NCBI GenBank assembly: GCA_016699305.1
Contig: CP064970.1
Coordinates: 558,001 to 622,000 of the forward strand
DNA from: Alphaproteobacteria bacterium
GTDB taxonomy: Bacteria > Pseudomonadota > Alphaproteobacteria > GCA-016699305
Length of the DNA: 64,000 bases
Direction of reading: 5' to 3'
The notes below the pieces were generated by a model. The model worked only from the letters and a program-made list of their open reading frames with translations, was not told the origin of the DNA and ran no database searches. Made by a program: the position numbers and the translations under genes. This document shows, one piece after another, positions 41,959 through 51,162 of this stretch (the stretch's first letter is position 1; the number at the start of each line of letters is the position of its first letter).

Positions 41959-43011
41959 ATGGGCAATCTGTCTTATACAAACAAGCCGCTCTTTCCAGAC
42001 CACAGGATATCCCTGGTGATACGCGACCCCAGACGTGTACGTGTGATGGCCATCTGCCTGGTGGTATTGGCGTTGGCCTATATCCTGCTGTGGCTATTGG
42101 TGGCAGTATTCAGCCGCGCGCGGCTGATGAATGTCCTACAGCGGGGAGGAGCCGAACGCCCTGTCCTTACGCTCGGCGGCTTCCCGCATTGGGTTCATCT
42201 GCGCATCAAAGACGTTTCGACCGACCTGCCCTTGTTGGGGCCGGCATCCATGGAAAGCTTGGACTGGTGGATACGGCCTTGGGCACCGTGGCGTTTGTAT
42301 GTCCAAGCCTTGCAATTGCGGGCCGAGCCAGCGCAAGAAAGCTGGACGGCGGAGTCCGCATTGGCGCGCTGCGAGGAATGGGGCACGACCCCCTCTTGCG
42401 TGCTGGACATCAAGTCGCCTCACCTGCCCGTGGAACTGGGCCAATTGCGCAGCAAGATGATCACGGCGAGCTGGACCATCCCACGCCCTGCGCCACAAGA
42501 CCATACCCAGATCGGCGGCAAACTAAGCCTAGATATTGATGACCTCGTGCTGGCGCTGGGCGCGGGACGTTTTTCGTCCGGCCTCCCCGTGCCTTTGGGC
42601 CGTGTTGATATGAAGGCACGGATCATGGGCGCGCCGCCTTATCCGAATTCAGCCGAGTCCTTGGCCTTGTGGAGCCAATCTGGCGGCGTCATCGAAATCG
42701 ACCAATTGAGGCTTGGCCAATCAATCATGCGCATTGACGCGCAAGGAACGCTGACCCTTGACGCCCAATTACGCCCCCAAGGCGCGTTCACCTTGCGCAT
42801 GGAACAACCCGAATCTTTGCTGATCCTGCTGCCGATATCGCGCGAGACACGACAGGCTCTGGACAAAGCTCTGGTCGAAGGCAAAGAAGAAAGCACTGAA
42901 GGAAAAATATCCTTCACCATCCCCCTGACCGTGCAAAACGGCCTCGTTCAAGCCTTTGGCATGGATATAGCTACCGTCCCATCACTCGCCTTGATCTATA
43001 CACGCAAGTAG
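41959..43011 (+). CDS. DUF2125-family membrane-anchored protein
   Basis: Alphaproteobacterial protein of unknown function (350 aa). One N-terminal transmembrane segment is visible (VMAICLVVLALAYILLWLLV, about residues 29-48), followed by a periplasmic beta-rich domain with repeats like WVHLRIKDVSTDLPL, the motif ESLDWWIRPWAPWRLYVQAL and ARIMGAPPYPNSAESLALW. The pattern resembles DUF2125, an AsmA-like family. Start could also be the GTG near residue 20. Confidence 0.72.
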   Translation: MGNLSYTNKPLFPDHRISLVIRDPRRVRVMAICLVVLALAYILLWLLVAVFSRARLMNVLQRGGAERPVLTLGGFPHWVHLRIKDVSTDLPLLGPASMESLDWWIRPWAPWRLYVQALQLRAEPAQESWTAESALARCEEWGTTPSCVLDIKSPHLPVELGQLRSKMITASWTIPRPAPQDHTQIGGKLSLDIDDLVLALGAGRFSSGLPVPLGRVDMKARIMGAPPYPNSAESLALWSQSGGVIEIDQLRLGQSIMRIDAQGTLTLDAQLRPQGAFTLRMEQPESLLILLPISRETRQALDKALVEGKEESTEGKISFTIPLTVQNGLVQAFGMDIATVPSLALIYTRK

Positions 43012-43173
43012 CTAATTATTCCGGGTAACATATTTAGCCCATCAACGAGGGATTCTGTCCCCGTTTCAGAAAAATTAACCTTGTCTTGCTAAGTTAGCTC
43101 GATGCGCGGCGGGACACTCGCTTGAAGCGCACACTTGGAGCGTACAAGAAAAAGAAAAGAAGGGACTGAAACC

Positions 43174-44859
43174 ATGCTTCATAATCTGCGCATCGGCACA
43201 CGTCTGGCCATCATTGTCGGCGTCATGGCCCTTGGCATGATCGGTATTTGCGCCTTTGCGCTGCAGACCGAGCGGGCCAGCATGATCAATGAACATAAGG
43301 ACATGCTGAGAAACCTGGTCGAACAGGCCCATTCGACCGTGGCGGCCTATCAGAAGGCCGCCGAAAAGGGGGAGCTGACCGAAGCCGAGGCCCAAAAGCG
43401 CGCTTTGGCCACCATCGCCTCCATGCGCTATGACGGCACCAATTACATCTGGGTCAATGATATGCAGGGCGTGTTTCTATCGCATGTCAAACCGGAACTG
43501 GTCGGCAAGAACTATTACGAAGCCAAAGACCCGAATGGCTTTCCCTACATGCAGCACTTTGTTGAAGTCGTGCAAAAGGACAAGAATGGCTATGTGCCCT
43601 ATCAATGGGAACGCGACAAAGGCAAGCCGCTGGTGGACAAACTCAGCTATGTGCAGTCCTTTGATGCCTGGAACTGGGTGATCGGCACGGGCGTCTATAT
43701 GGTGGATGACGTGGATCAGAAGTTTCAAGAAACTATGCTGACGCTCGGTGGCGGCGCACTGATCGTGCTGCTGGTCATCGGTCTTGGCGCTTTCTTGATC
43801 GGACGTGGGATTGTTGTGCCCCTGCACGATATGTCATCGACCATGACGCGCCTGGCGCATGGCGAGCTGAATGTGGCCGTGGGCTATACCGACCACCGCA
43901 GCGAGATCGGCGATATGGCCAAATCCGTTGAGGTGTTCAAGCAGAACGCTCTGGAAGTCGAACAGTTGAAGGCCGAACAAGAAAAGGCGCGTCAGAAGGC
44001 CGAGGCCGACCGCAAGGCGTCTTTGAACAAACTGGCCGATGATTTCGAGCGCGATGTGGGCGGTATCGTCCAGATCGTCTCTTCCGCCTCCACCGAGCTT
44101 CGCGCCTCGGCCGAGACCATGAACCACGATGCCCATGCAGCAGGCGACAGGGCCAGCATCGTGTCGGCCAATGCGGATCAGGCATCCGCCAATGTCTCGA
44201 CCGTCGCCGCCGCCAGCGAAGAGCTGAGCAGCTCGGTCAGCGAAATCGGACGCCAAGTCACCGAATCCACCACCGTGGCACGCGGCGCGGTGCAACAGGC
44301 CGAACAGACCAACGCCACGGTCGAAAGCCTGGCCGGTGCCGCCCAAAAGATCGGCGAGGTCGTCAGCCTGATCAACGAGATCGCGGGACAAACCAACCTG
44401 CTGGCCCTGAACGCCACCATCGAGGCCGCTCGTGCCGGCGAGGCGGGCAAGGGCTTTGCCGTGGTCGCATCCGAGGTCAAGGCCCTGGCCAATCAGACAG
44501 CCAAGGCCACCGAGGATATCAGCCGTCAAATCGTGGCCATCCAGACCGAGACCGGCAACGCCGTGGGAGCCATCCGCAACATCGGCGGCACTATCGGCCG
44601 TATCAGCGAGATCACCACCACCATCGCCGCCGCCGTCGAAGAGCAGGGCGCGGCCACGCAGGAAATCTCGCGCAACGTGCAGCAGGCCTCCAGCCGGACG
44701 CATGAAGTCTCCAACTCGATCACCGGCGTCCTCGAAAGCGTCAACAATACCGGCACGGTGGCCCAGCACGTCTTGACGGCGGCGGACGAACTATCTCAGC
44801 AATCCGAGAAGCTCCGTGTCCAAATGGGATCCTTCCTCCAGCGCGTCCGCGCCGGGTAA
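43174..44859 (+). CDS. Methyl-accepting chemotaxis protein with sCache domain
   Basis: Transmembrane chemoreceptor of 561 aa. TM1 is about residues 7-28 (LAIIVGVMALGMIGICAFAL); the periplasmic single Cache domain includes YDGTNYIWVNDMQGVFLSHV and the C-terminal WNWVIGTGVYMVDDVD; TM2 is IVLLVIGLGAFLIGRGI near residue 205; HAMP follows and then the MCP signalling domain with hairpin tip EIAGQTNLLALNATIEAARA. ATG 43174 follows AAGGGACTGAAACC; the in-frame ATG at 43135 lacks support. The ligand is unknown; sCache receptors with this pattern often sense small carboxylates. Confidence 0.93.
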   Translation: MLHNLRIGTRLAIIVGVMALGMIGICAFALQTERASMINEHKDMLRNLVEQAHSTVAAYQKAAEKGELTEAEAQKRALATIASMRYDGTNYIWVNDMQGVFLSHVKPELVGKNYYEAKDPNGFPYMQHFVEVVQKDKNGYVPYQWERDKGKPLVDKLSYVQSFDAWNWVIGTGVYMVDDVDQKFQETMLTLGGGALIVLLVIGLGAFLIGRGIVVPLHDMSSTMTRLAHGELNVAVGYTDHRSEIGDMAKSVEVFKQNALEVEQLKAEQEKARQKAEADRKASLNKLADDFERDVGGIVQIVSSASTELRASAETMNHDAHAAGDRASIVSANADQASANVSTVAAASEELSSSVSEIGRQVTESTTVARGAVQQAEQTNATVESLAGAAQKIGEVVSLINEIAGQTNLLALNATIEAARAGEAGKGFAVVASEVKALANQTAKATEDISRQIVAIQTETGNAVGAIRNIGGTIGRISEITTTIAAAVEEQGAATQEISRNVQQASSRTHEVSNSITGVLESVNNTGTVAQHVLTAADELSQQSEKLRVQMGSFLQRVRAG

Positions 44860-44864
44860 GGCCA

Positions 44865-45194
44865 TCAATCGCGCAATGCGCTGTTGATCCAGGCCACAAG
44901 GGCGGCCTTGTTCGAGCCGCCCACACGCTGATCTACCACGCCACCATCCTTGAAAAGGATGAGCGTGGGGATCGAGCGGATGCCGAATGTGTTGGGCGTG
45001 GCCGGATTCTCATCGACATTCATCTTGACGACCAACAAACGCCCAGCCATCTCCGCTGAAATCTCCTCGACAATAGGAGTCAATGCGCGGCACGGACCGC
45101 ACCACTCCGCCCAAAAATCGACCAAAACAGGCAGGCCGGCCTTTAGGACATGGGCATCGAAATTGGCATCGGTGACCGCTTCGATATGGGACAT
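44865..45194 (-). CDS. trxA: Thioredoxin
   Basis: Cytosolic disulfide reductant of 109 aa. Active site WAEWCGPCRALTPI near residues 29-42, cis-proline in GIRSIPTLILFKDG and C-terminal helix ALVAWINSALRD. Convergent with the chemoreceptor gene with a 5 base gap, so there is no room for an independent terminator between them. Confidence 0.96.
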   Translation of the reverse strand: MSHIEAVTDANFDAHVLKAGLPVLVDFWAEWCGPCRALTPIVEEISAEMAGRLLVVKMNVDENPATPNTFGIRSIPTLILFKDGGVVDQRVGGSNKAALVAWINSALRD

Positions 45195-45276
45195 GATTCT
45201 CTCTCCAGACGGTATGCGTTGTCTGTCGATATCCTAAGAACTTTGCGTGGGCCAAGACAAGCACCCTTATGGAGGG

Positions 45277-46041
45277 TCACAAGGTGCCTTTAAGTACCTT
45301 CTTGTTTTCTTTCATGAAATGTTCGGCCCAGACGATGGATTCGGGCGTGGTGATCTCGATAAAAGGGGCATTGGTGGTCATGACGCCAAGCTGCGCGCCA
45401 TGGCGCAAGGCCCCGCGCAACACGTCGCCGTCCAGGCTGCACCGCTTGGACGGCAAGGATTGAGACAGCCAGTCCGTGCGCATCAAATACCATCCGGCAT
45501 TCTGGATGCCGATTCCTTCCCGGTGGTCCTGCATACCCGTGATCAAACCATCCTGAATATCAAGGTGGACTCCCTCGGACGTATCGGCTACGGGAACGGC
45601 ATAGAGCAGGCCGCTCAGCGACTTTTCACTCTCCATGCGATTCAGCCCGGCGGCCAGGTCCGCCAATAGCAACATATCGCCATTCCCGATCAACGTATAA
45701 GGGCGGTCACGCAGCAAAGGCATAGCGGCCAGACTCTGCGCCACGGCACCGCCCGTGCCCATGGCCTCTTCCTCGACATAGCAATGCAGCTTTTCGCCCG
45801 AGACAGGTTGTCGCCTTCGTGCCCATGCTTCGATCGCTTCGGATTGATAACTGGCAACCAGGACAATATTTCGAATGCCCGAGCGCACCAACCACCGGAC
45901 CTGCCATTCCAGAAAAGGGCGTCCGGCAATGGGGATTAAAGGTTTGGGCAGATCCGGATAGGCCTCGGCCAACTGCATGCCACGTCCCCCCACCAAAAGC
46001 AGGGCGGCGACATGGTCTAGCGCAAGATCGGAGTTTGGCAT
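45277..46041 (-). CDS. Sugar-phosphate nucleotidyltransferase with altered signature motif
   Basis: NTP-transferase family protein of about 254 aa. The glycosyl-1-phosphate nucleotidyltransferase core is ALLLVGGRGMQLAEAYPDLP with KPLIPIAGRPFLEWQVRW, then EEEAMGTGGAVAQSL and LIGNGDMLLL (the N-G-D nucleotide/metal motif). In active homologues the first motif is GGRGTRL; here T-R is replaced by M-Q, which removes the arginine that usually contacts the triphosphate. It resembles mannose- and heptose-1-phosphate guanylyltransferases. Start ATG 46041 is preferred over 46068 because the fold begins there. Alone between trxA and pepP. Confidence 0.8.
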   Translation of the reverse strand: MPNSDLALDHVAALLLVGGRGMQLAEAYPDLPKPLIPIAGRPFLEWQVRWLVRSGIRNIVLVASYQSEAIEAWARRRQPVSGEKLHCYVEEEAMGTGGAVAQSLAAMPLLRDRPYTLIGNGDMLLLADLAAGLNRMESEKSLSGLLYAVPVADTSEGVHLDIQDGLITGMQDHREGIGIQNAGWYLMRTDWLSQSLPSKRCSLDGDVLRGALRHGAQLGVMTTNAPFIEITTPESIVWAEHFMKENKKVLKGTL

Positions 46042-46119
46042 GGTCACGAGGCGTGCATCTTCTTCCAAGAAATGAAGAGATTCGAGCCTTTAGGCTAACC
46101 AGCAAAGATGGAGGCTTGG

Positions 46120-47934
46120 TTAAGCTTTTTGCTTTTTGAGCCGCAAGGGTCGCGTGACGCGGTTCAACCACCGCCGGGCCGCAGGAGACACGCGCGGCCC
46201 GATTTCCGCACGCACTCGGGCGTGATAGACGTCGATCCAGGCGCGTTCTTCGCCGGAAAGCAGGGATATATCGATCAAAGCCGGGTCAAACGGGGCCAAA
46301 GTCAGGGTTTCAAGGGAAAAATAGGGCTTTTTCCCCAACCCAACCCCGTCTTTACGCACCAAAACCAGGCTTTCGATCCGAATTCCGAAGGCTTTTTCGA
46401 TATACACACCCGGTTCATTGGAAATAACCATGCCGGGGCGCAAAGGCACGTCCTCGCGGCCCGAACGGTTCGGGCAGATCATATGCGGACCTTCATGCAC
46501 CCCTAAATAGGCCCCCACGCCGTGCCCCGTGCCGTGGTCATAGTCCCAACCTTCGCGCCACAAAGCGACGCGCGCCAAGGGATCCAATTGACTGCCCACC
46601 GTGCCCTCGGGGAACCGCGCCATGGCCAGGGCGAGGTGGCCTTGCAGCACGCGCGTATAGGCGCGACGCATCTGCGGACTGGGTTGACCGATGGCCACTG
46701 TGCGGGTGACATCGGTGGTGCCGCCCAGATATTGCCCACCGCTGTCCAGCAGATACAAATCGCCTGAACGCAGGGACGCATTCGTGGCCTCGGTCGCCCG
46801 ATAATGGATGATCGCGCCATGTTCGCCCGCGCCGCTGATGCTGGGAAAGCTGAGCGACCGGCACATAGGATCGGCGCGGCGCAAGCTTTCCACCATGTCC
46901 GAGGCTTCGATCTCGGTGACCTCGCGCTTGCGGGTTTGCGCGTCCAACCATGCAAAGAACGTGACCAAGGCCACGCCGTCGCGCCGATGCGCGTCACGAA
47001 AGCCGCGCTGTTCGGCGGCGTTTTTGATGGCGCGGGGCAAAGCCACCGGATCGGCGGCCATGACGGTCTTGGCCCCCGCTTTATCCAGAGCGGAAACGAT
47101 GGCGCGAACGGTGGCCGCCGAATCCAGGCGCACGGCGCGCCCCTTCAACTTGGCCATAGCCTCTATAAAATCGGATGGCGGATGCAGGCGTACACCGTGC
47201 AGCTCGGCCTTATCCAGTTTCTCTATCTTACGCGGATCGACATACCAATCCAGACGCGAGTCGCTGTGCAGCACGGCAAAGCTGAAAGGCAAGGGCGTGT
47301 CGGGCGTGTCGCCGCCGCGCAGATTCAGCAGCCAGGCGATGGAGGACGGATCCACCAGCACCGCCGCGTCCTGACCGTTTTTCTTTAATTCGGCGGCGAT
47401 CTCGTGCCGCTTATCGGCACTGAGGCGACCCGTATAACGGCGCGGATGCGCCACAATCGGCGCGCAAGGCGGCGCGGGACGATCCGTCCAAATCCGATCC
47501 ACCGGGTTATGCGCGACCGGCACGATTTTTCCGCACGCCGCCTGTACCATCTCTTGCGCCCGTTTTGCCCAAGCATCCGTGTGGAGCCAGGGATCGAATC
47601 CCAGCCGAGCCTTGGCCGGCAGATTTTTCTTGATCCAATCCGTCCACGGAGTTTGCACCATGTGATGCGTGCTGACCAATTTAGAGTCGGTTTGCTTGCG
47701 CGCCTGCAATTCATAGATGCCTGACACGAACAACGCCGCTTGGTCCGGCAGCACGATCAACAATCCATGACTGCCGGTAAATCCGGTCAGCCAGGCCAAA
47801 CGCTTCGCGCTGTCATGCACATAGGAATTTTGATGCTCGTCGGCAATCGGGACAAAAAAGCCGTCCAGCTTGCGCCGCGTTAATTCCGCACGCAGCGCCG
47901 CAAGACGCGCGGCATGATCAGGCTTTTTTGTCAT
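46120..47934 (-). CDS. pepP: Xaa-Pro aminopeptidase (aminopeptidase P, M24B)
   Basis: Metallopeptidase of 604 aa that removes N-terminal residues preceding proline. The long form has two N-terminal creatinase-like domains and the C-terminal pita-bread domain: LLDSGGQYLGGTTDVTRTVA (two metal Asp), GTGHGVGAYLGVHEGPH (His), MVISNEPGVYIEKAFGIRIE (Glu) and the final Glu in FSLETLTLAPFD. Starts 17 bases inside the end of aspS, so the two form an operon. The long three-domain form is like eukaryotic/alphaproteobacterial APP1. Confidence 0.95.
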   Translation of the reverse strand: MTKKPDHAARLAALRAELTRRKLDGFFVPIADEHQNSYVHDSAKRLAWLTGFTGSHGLLIVLPDQAALFVSGIYELQARKQTDSKLVSTHHMVQTPWTDWIKKNLPAKARLGFDPWLHTDAWAKRAQEMVQAACGKIVPVAHNPVDRIWTDRPAPPCAPIVAHPRRYTGRLSADKRHEIAAELKKNGQDAAVLVDPSSIAWLLNLRGGDTPDTPLPFSFAVLHSDSRLDWYVDPRKIEKLDKAELHGVRLHPPSDFIEAMAKLKGRAVRLDSAATVRAIVSALDKAGAKTVMAADPVALPRAIKNAAEQRGFRDAHRRDGVALVTFFAWLDAQTRKREVTEIEASDMVESLRRADPMCRSLSFPSISGAGEHGAIIHYRATEATNASLRSGDLYLLDSGGQYLGGTTDVTRTVAIGQPSPQMRRAYTRVLQGHLALAMARFPEGTVGSQLDPLARVALWREGWDYDHGTGHGVGAYLGVHEGPHMICPNRSGREDVPLRPGMVISNEPGVYIEKAFGIRIESLVLVRKDGVGLGKKPYFSLETLTLAPFDPALIDISLLSGEERAWIDVYHARVRAEIGPRVSPAARRWLNRVTRPLRLKKQKA

Positions 47935-49729
47935 GCGCCACCGGCAAGGCCAAGCGAATATGCAGCTCTTTCAGGCGTTCGGGCGTGACTTCCGCCGGGG
48001 CCTGCATCATCAGATCCTCGCCGCGCTGGTTCAGCGGGAAAGCGATGACCTCGCGGATATTGGGCTCGTCCGCCAGCAGCATGACCATGCGATCGATGCC
48101 CGGCGCCGAGCCGCCATGCGGCGGCGCGCCCAGGCGGAATGCGGAAAGCATGCCGCCAAAATGGCTCTCTACATCGCTGGCCGGATATCCTGCGATCTCG
48201 AAGGCCTTGATCATGATCTCGGGCACATGGTTGCGGATGGCGCCCGAGGATATCTCGATGCCGTTGCACACGATGTCATACTGATAGGCCTTGATGGTCA
48301 GCGGGTCTTGCTCTTGCAACGCCTTCATGCCGCCTTGGGGCATCGAGAACGGGTTGTGACAAAAATCTATGCGCTTGGTCTCCTCGTTCAGCTCGTACAT
48401 GGGGAAGTCGGTGATCCAGCAAAAGCGATAGGCGTCTTTTTCAATGACGTCCAAGGCCTCGCCGATGCGGGTGCGCGCTTGCCCCGCCAGCTTTTGAGCG
48501 GGTTTGATCATATCCGCCACGAAGAACACCGCGTCGCCATCCACGCAACCCGTCAGGCGGCGCAATTCGGCCTGGGCCGCCTCGGGCAGGAATTTGGCGA
48601 TAGGGCCTTTGCCCGCCCCGCCTTCGAAGATCACATAGCCAAGACCGGGCGCGCCCTGTTCCTTGGCCCAGCCGTCCAGCGCGTCGAAAAAGCTGCGCGG
48701 ACGGGCGGTCGCGCCCGGCGCGCGGATGGCCAGCACCACCCCGCCTTTGTCCAATACGCCGCGAAAGGCGCGGAAACTGACATCTTCCCGCGCAAAGACC
48801 GCCCCCACATCCTCGATCACCAAGGGGTTGCGCAAATCCGGTTTGTCATTGCCATAACGGCGCATGGACTCGTCATAGGGAATGCGCACAAAGGGCAAAT
48901 CGCTGACCGTGGCGGGCTGGGTGCGACGAAATCCCGCGAATTCCTTGAACGCACCTTGCAAGACAGGTTCGATCGCCGCGAAGACATCCTCTTGCGTCAC
49001 GAAGGCCATCTCGAAATCCAGCTGATAGAACTCGCCCGGCGAGCGGTCGGCCCGGCTGTCTTCGTCGCGAAAGCAGGGCGCGACCTGGAAATAGCGGTCA
49101 AAGCCCGCCATCATCAGCAATTGTTTGAACTGCTGCGGTGCTTGGGGCAGGGCATAAAACTTGCCCGGATGCAGTCGCGAAGGCACCAGAAAATCGCGCG
49201 CGCCTTCGGGACTGGAGGCCGTTAGAATCGGGGTTTGGAACTCGTGGAATCCCTGCTCCAACATCCGCCGCCGCAGCGAAGCGATCAATCGACTGCGCAA
49301 CAGGATGTTCTCTTGCATCTTGGGACGACGCAGGTCCAAAAAGCGATAACGCAAACGGACTTCCTCGCCCGCGTCGCTGTCGCTGTTGACCTGTAGGGGT
49401 ACGGGATCGGCCACGCCTTGCACGTCGAACTGCTCGATCTTGACCTCGATCTCGCCCGTGGGAAGATCGGCGTTGAGCGTTTCGGCCGGACGCGCGACCA
49501 CCTCGCCCGTGATGGTGACCACGGATTCCAGTTTTACATCCTCAACCAAGCCCAAGCACGGATTGCCGGCGGCGGCCACGCATTGGGTGATGCCGTGCAA
49601 ATCGCGCAGGTCCAAAAACAAAACGCCGCCATGATCGCGCTTGCGGTTCACCCAGCCTGAAATACGGACCTTCTGACCGACCTGAGCGCGGCGCAATTCC
49701 GCGCAATGATGCGTGCGATACGGATGCAT
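47918..49729 (-). CDS. aspS: Aspartyl-tRNA synthetase, bacterial type
   Basis: Class II synthetase of 603 aa. N-terminal OB fold (GQKVRISGWVNRKRDHGGVLF), motif 2 FRDEDSRADRSPGEFYQLD, the bacterial GAD insertion and motif 3 GGSAPGIDRMVMLLADEPNIR. In alphaproteobacteria such enzymes are usually non-discriminating and also make Asp-tRNA-Asn for the GatCAB amidotransferase; whether that holds here is inferred. First gene of aspS-pepP; divergent from the CofE-like gene. Confidence 0.97.
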   Translation of the reverse strand: MHPYRTHHCAELRRAQVGQKVRISGWVNRKRDHGGVLFLDLRDLHGITQCVAAAGNPCLGLVEDVKLESVVTITGEVVARPAETLNADLPTGEIEVKIEQFDVQGVADPVPLQVNSDSDAGEEVRLRYRFLDLRRPKMQENILLRSRLIASLRRRMLEQGFHEFQTPILTASSPEGARDFLVPSRLHPGKFYALPQAPQQFKQLLMMAGFDRYFQVAPCFRDEDSRADRSPGEFYQLDFEMAFVTQEDVFAAIEPVLQGAFKEFAGFRRTQPATVSDLPFVRIPYDESMRRYGNDKPDLRNPLVIEDVGAVFAREDVSFRAFRGVLDKGGVVLAIRAPGATARPRSFFDALDGWAKEQGAPGLGYVIFEGGAGKGPIAKFLPEAAQAELRRLTGCVDGDAVFFVADMIKPAQKLAGQARTRIGEALDVIEKDAYRFCWITDFPMYELNEETKRIDFCHNPFSMPQGGMKALQEQDPLTIKAYQYDIVCNGIEISSGAIRNHVPEIMIKAFEIAGYPASDVESHFGGMLSAFRLGAPPHGGSAPGIDRMVMLLADEPNIREVIAFPLNQRGEDLMMQAPAEVTPERLKELHIRLALPVAHDKKA

Positions 49730-49867
49730 GTTCGTGTCCCCTGACTTTCCGATTCAATAAATGGAAGCGTAGTTTAGCAAAATTCCGGGCCGTTATTGAA
49801 GGGCCATGTGTTTTTGACAGAAAATCCGGGCTTGCCCATAGTAGGGAAGATCATAGGAGGCCCCGTT

Positions 49868-50605
49868 ATGGCCCAGATATCCCTGATTCCGGTTCGCACA
49901 CGGCCTTTCCTGCCCCCGCAGGATTCGGTGACCGATGAATTGATTAAAGCCCTGCCGCCCTTGCACGAGCAAGACGTGGTGGTCGTCACATCCAAGATCG
50001 TGGCCATCGGTCAGGGCCGGTGCGTGCCCGTCGGCTCCATCGACAAAAAGACGTTGATCGAGCGCGAAGCCGATGCGCTGATTCCTGGTCAAACCTCGCG
50101 CTATGACGTGACCTTGACGATCAAGGACGGCACGTTGATCGCCTCGGCCGGCATCGACGAAAGCAACAGCCAAGGCTATTACACGCTATGGCCCCAAGAC
50201 GCCGCCGGATGGGCGCGGAGCTTTTGCGCCCAGTTGCGCCAAGCCAGGAACATATCCGAATTGGCCGTCATCGTGACCGACAGCCATTGCACGCCCATGA
50301 GATGGGGCGTGACGGGCATTTCCATCGGGTTCCATGGCTTACAGCCATTGCGGGATTACCGTGGGCAACAGGATATCTTCGGTCGCCCCTTGCGCTTTAC
50401 CCAGTCTAATATCGTGGACGCCATCGCCGTGGCGGCGGTGTCGGTGATGGGCGAGGGCGACGAATGCACCCCGGTCGTGATCGTGCGCGGCTGGCCCGGC
50501 CTTACCCTGACCGACCAAGACCACGGCCAGGACCTGACCATCGCGCGCGAGGACGATATTTTCGCCCCCTTGTTGGTGCCATTTGTGGACAAGACAAAAC
50601 CATGA
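49868..50605 (+). CDS. CofE-like coenzyme F420-0:gamma-glutamyl ligase domain protein
   Basis: A 245 aa protein of the F420_ligase (CofE) family, which in F420 producers adds glutamate to F420-0 with GTP. Family motifs visible are HEQDVVVVTSKIVAIGQGR, SAGIDESNS, VIVTDSHCTPMRWGVTGISIG with GFHGLQPLRDYRGQQDIFG, and AVAAVSVMGEGDECTPVVIV. AGGAGG lies 6 bases before ATG 49868; the upstream ATG at 49796 is less likely. F420 synthesis is not generally known for this group, so the substrate may differ. Its stop overlaps the DHFR-like gene start (ATGA). Confidence 0.8.
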   Translation: MAQISLIPVRTRPFLPPQDSVTDELIKALPPLHEQDVVVVTSKIVAIGQGRCVPVGSIDKKTLIEREADALIPGQTSRYDVTLTIKDGTLIASAGIDESNSQGYYTLWPQDAAGWARSFCAQLRQARNISELAVIVTDSHCTPMRWGVTGISIGFHGLQPLRDYRGQQDIFGRPLRFTQSNIVDAIAVAAVSVMGEGDECTPVVIVRGWPGLTLTDQDHGQDLTIAREDDIFAPLLVPFVDKTKP

Positions 50606-51162
50606 TGTTCCATGGACTGGCCGTGGTCAGTGCCGATTTCTTTCTGGCCCAGCACAAGAATCACTTGGCATCCGAATGGGCCAGCGCTGAAGATTTTCGA
50701 CATCTCCAAGAGGCCTTGGATAAGGCGCATGGATGCGTCATGGGGCGCGTGACGCATGATCTGCATCCCAATATCAAGAAAAGGCGGAGGATCGTCCTGA
50801 CCCGATCTATCGCCGCAGAATGCATAACCAACCATCACACTTTGTTCATCAACCCGTTGGAGCACGACAAGACAGATTTCCTAGAAAAGATCGGCAATCA
50901 CAGCGGCGGGGATCGCCTATGTATCCTGGGCGGCGCGGATATCTATCGCTTCTGGTTAGAAAACCATGGATACACCGGGTTCGATCTAACCATTGAACAC
51001 AACATCATGTTCGGCACAGGCATCGCTCTGTTTCAATGCCGCGAAGGTAACGCGACAGATCCTAGAGATGCCTTTGGTTCATGCGGCATGTCCCTCGCCA
51101 GCACACGCCCGCTGAATGATCGTGGAACCGTCCTCTACCGATTGGGACAACCCCTTCCGTAA
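50602..51162 (+). CDS. DHFR-fold reductase-like protein
   Basis: A 186 aa protein of dihydrofolate reductase/RibD C-terminal-like fold. DHFR-like signatures are HGCVMGRVTHDLHPNIKKRR (cf. M-G-R-x-T) and the C-terminal nucleotide/substrate motif RLCILGGADIYRFWLENHG (cf. I-G-G-x-x-I-Y), followed by FDLTIEHNIMFGTG (cf. the T-x-I near the end of DHFR). The usual DHFR N-terminal A-x-D/N-x-x-I-G is altered to VVSADFFLAQHKNH. It is co-translated with the CofE-like gene, which suggests a shared cofactor or pterin/flavin substrate. The exact reaction is unknown. Confidence 0.7.
   Translation: MMFHGLAVVSADFFLAQHKNHLASEWASAEDFRHLQEALDKAHGCVMGRVTHDLHPNIKKRRRIVLTRSIAAECITNHHTLFINPLEHDKTDFLEKIGNHSGGDRLCILGGADIYRFWLENHGYTGFDLTIEHNIMFGTGIALFQCREGNATDPRDAFGSCGMSLASTRPLNDRGTVLYRLGQPLP

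Noticed and set aside
43834..44769. 311-codon Gly/Asp-rich minus-strand frame across the chemoreceptor
   Set aside because: Mirror of the Ala/Glu-rich signalling domain; no family features.
47933..49225. 430-codon plus-strand frame across aspS
   Set aside because: Antisense of aspartyl-tRNA synthetase; composition is typical of shadow frames.
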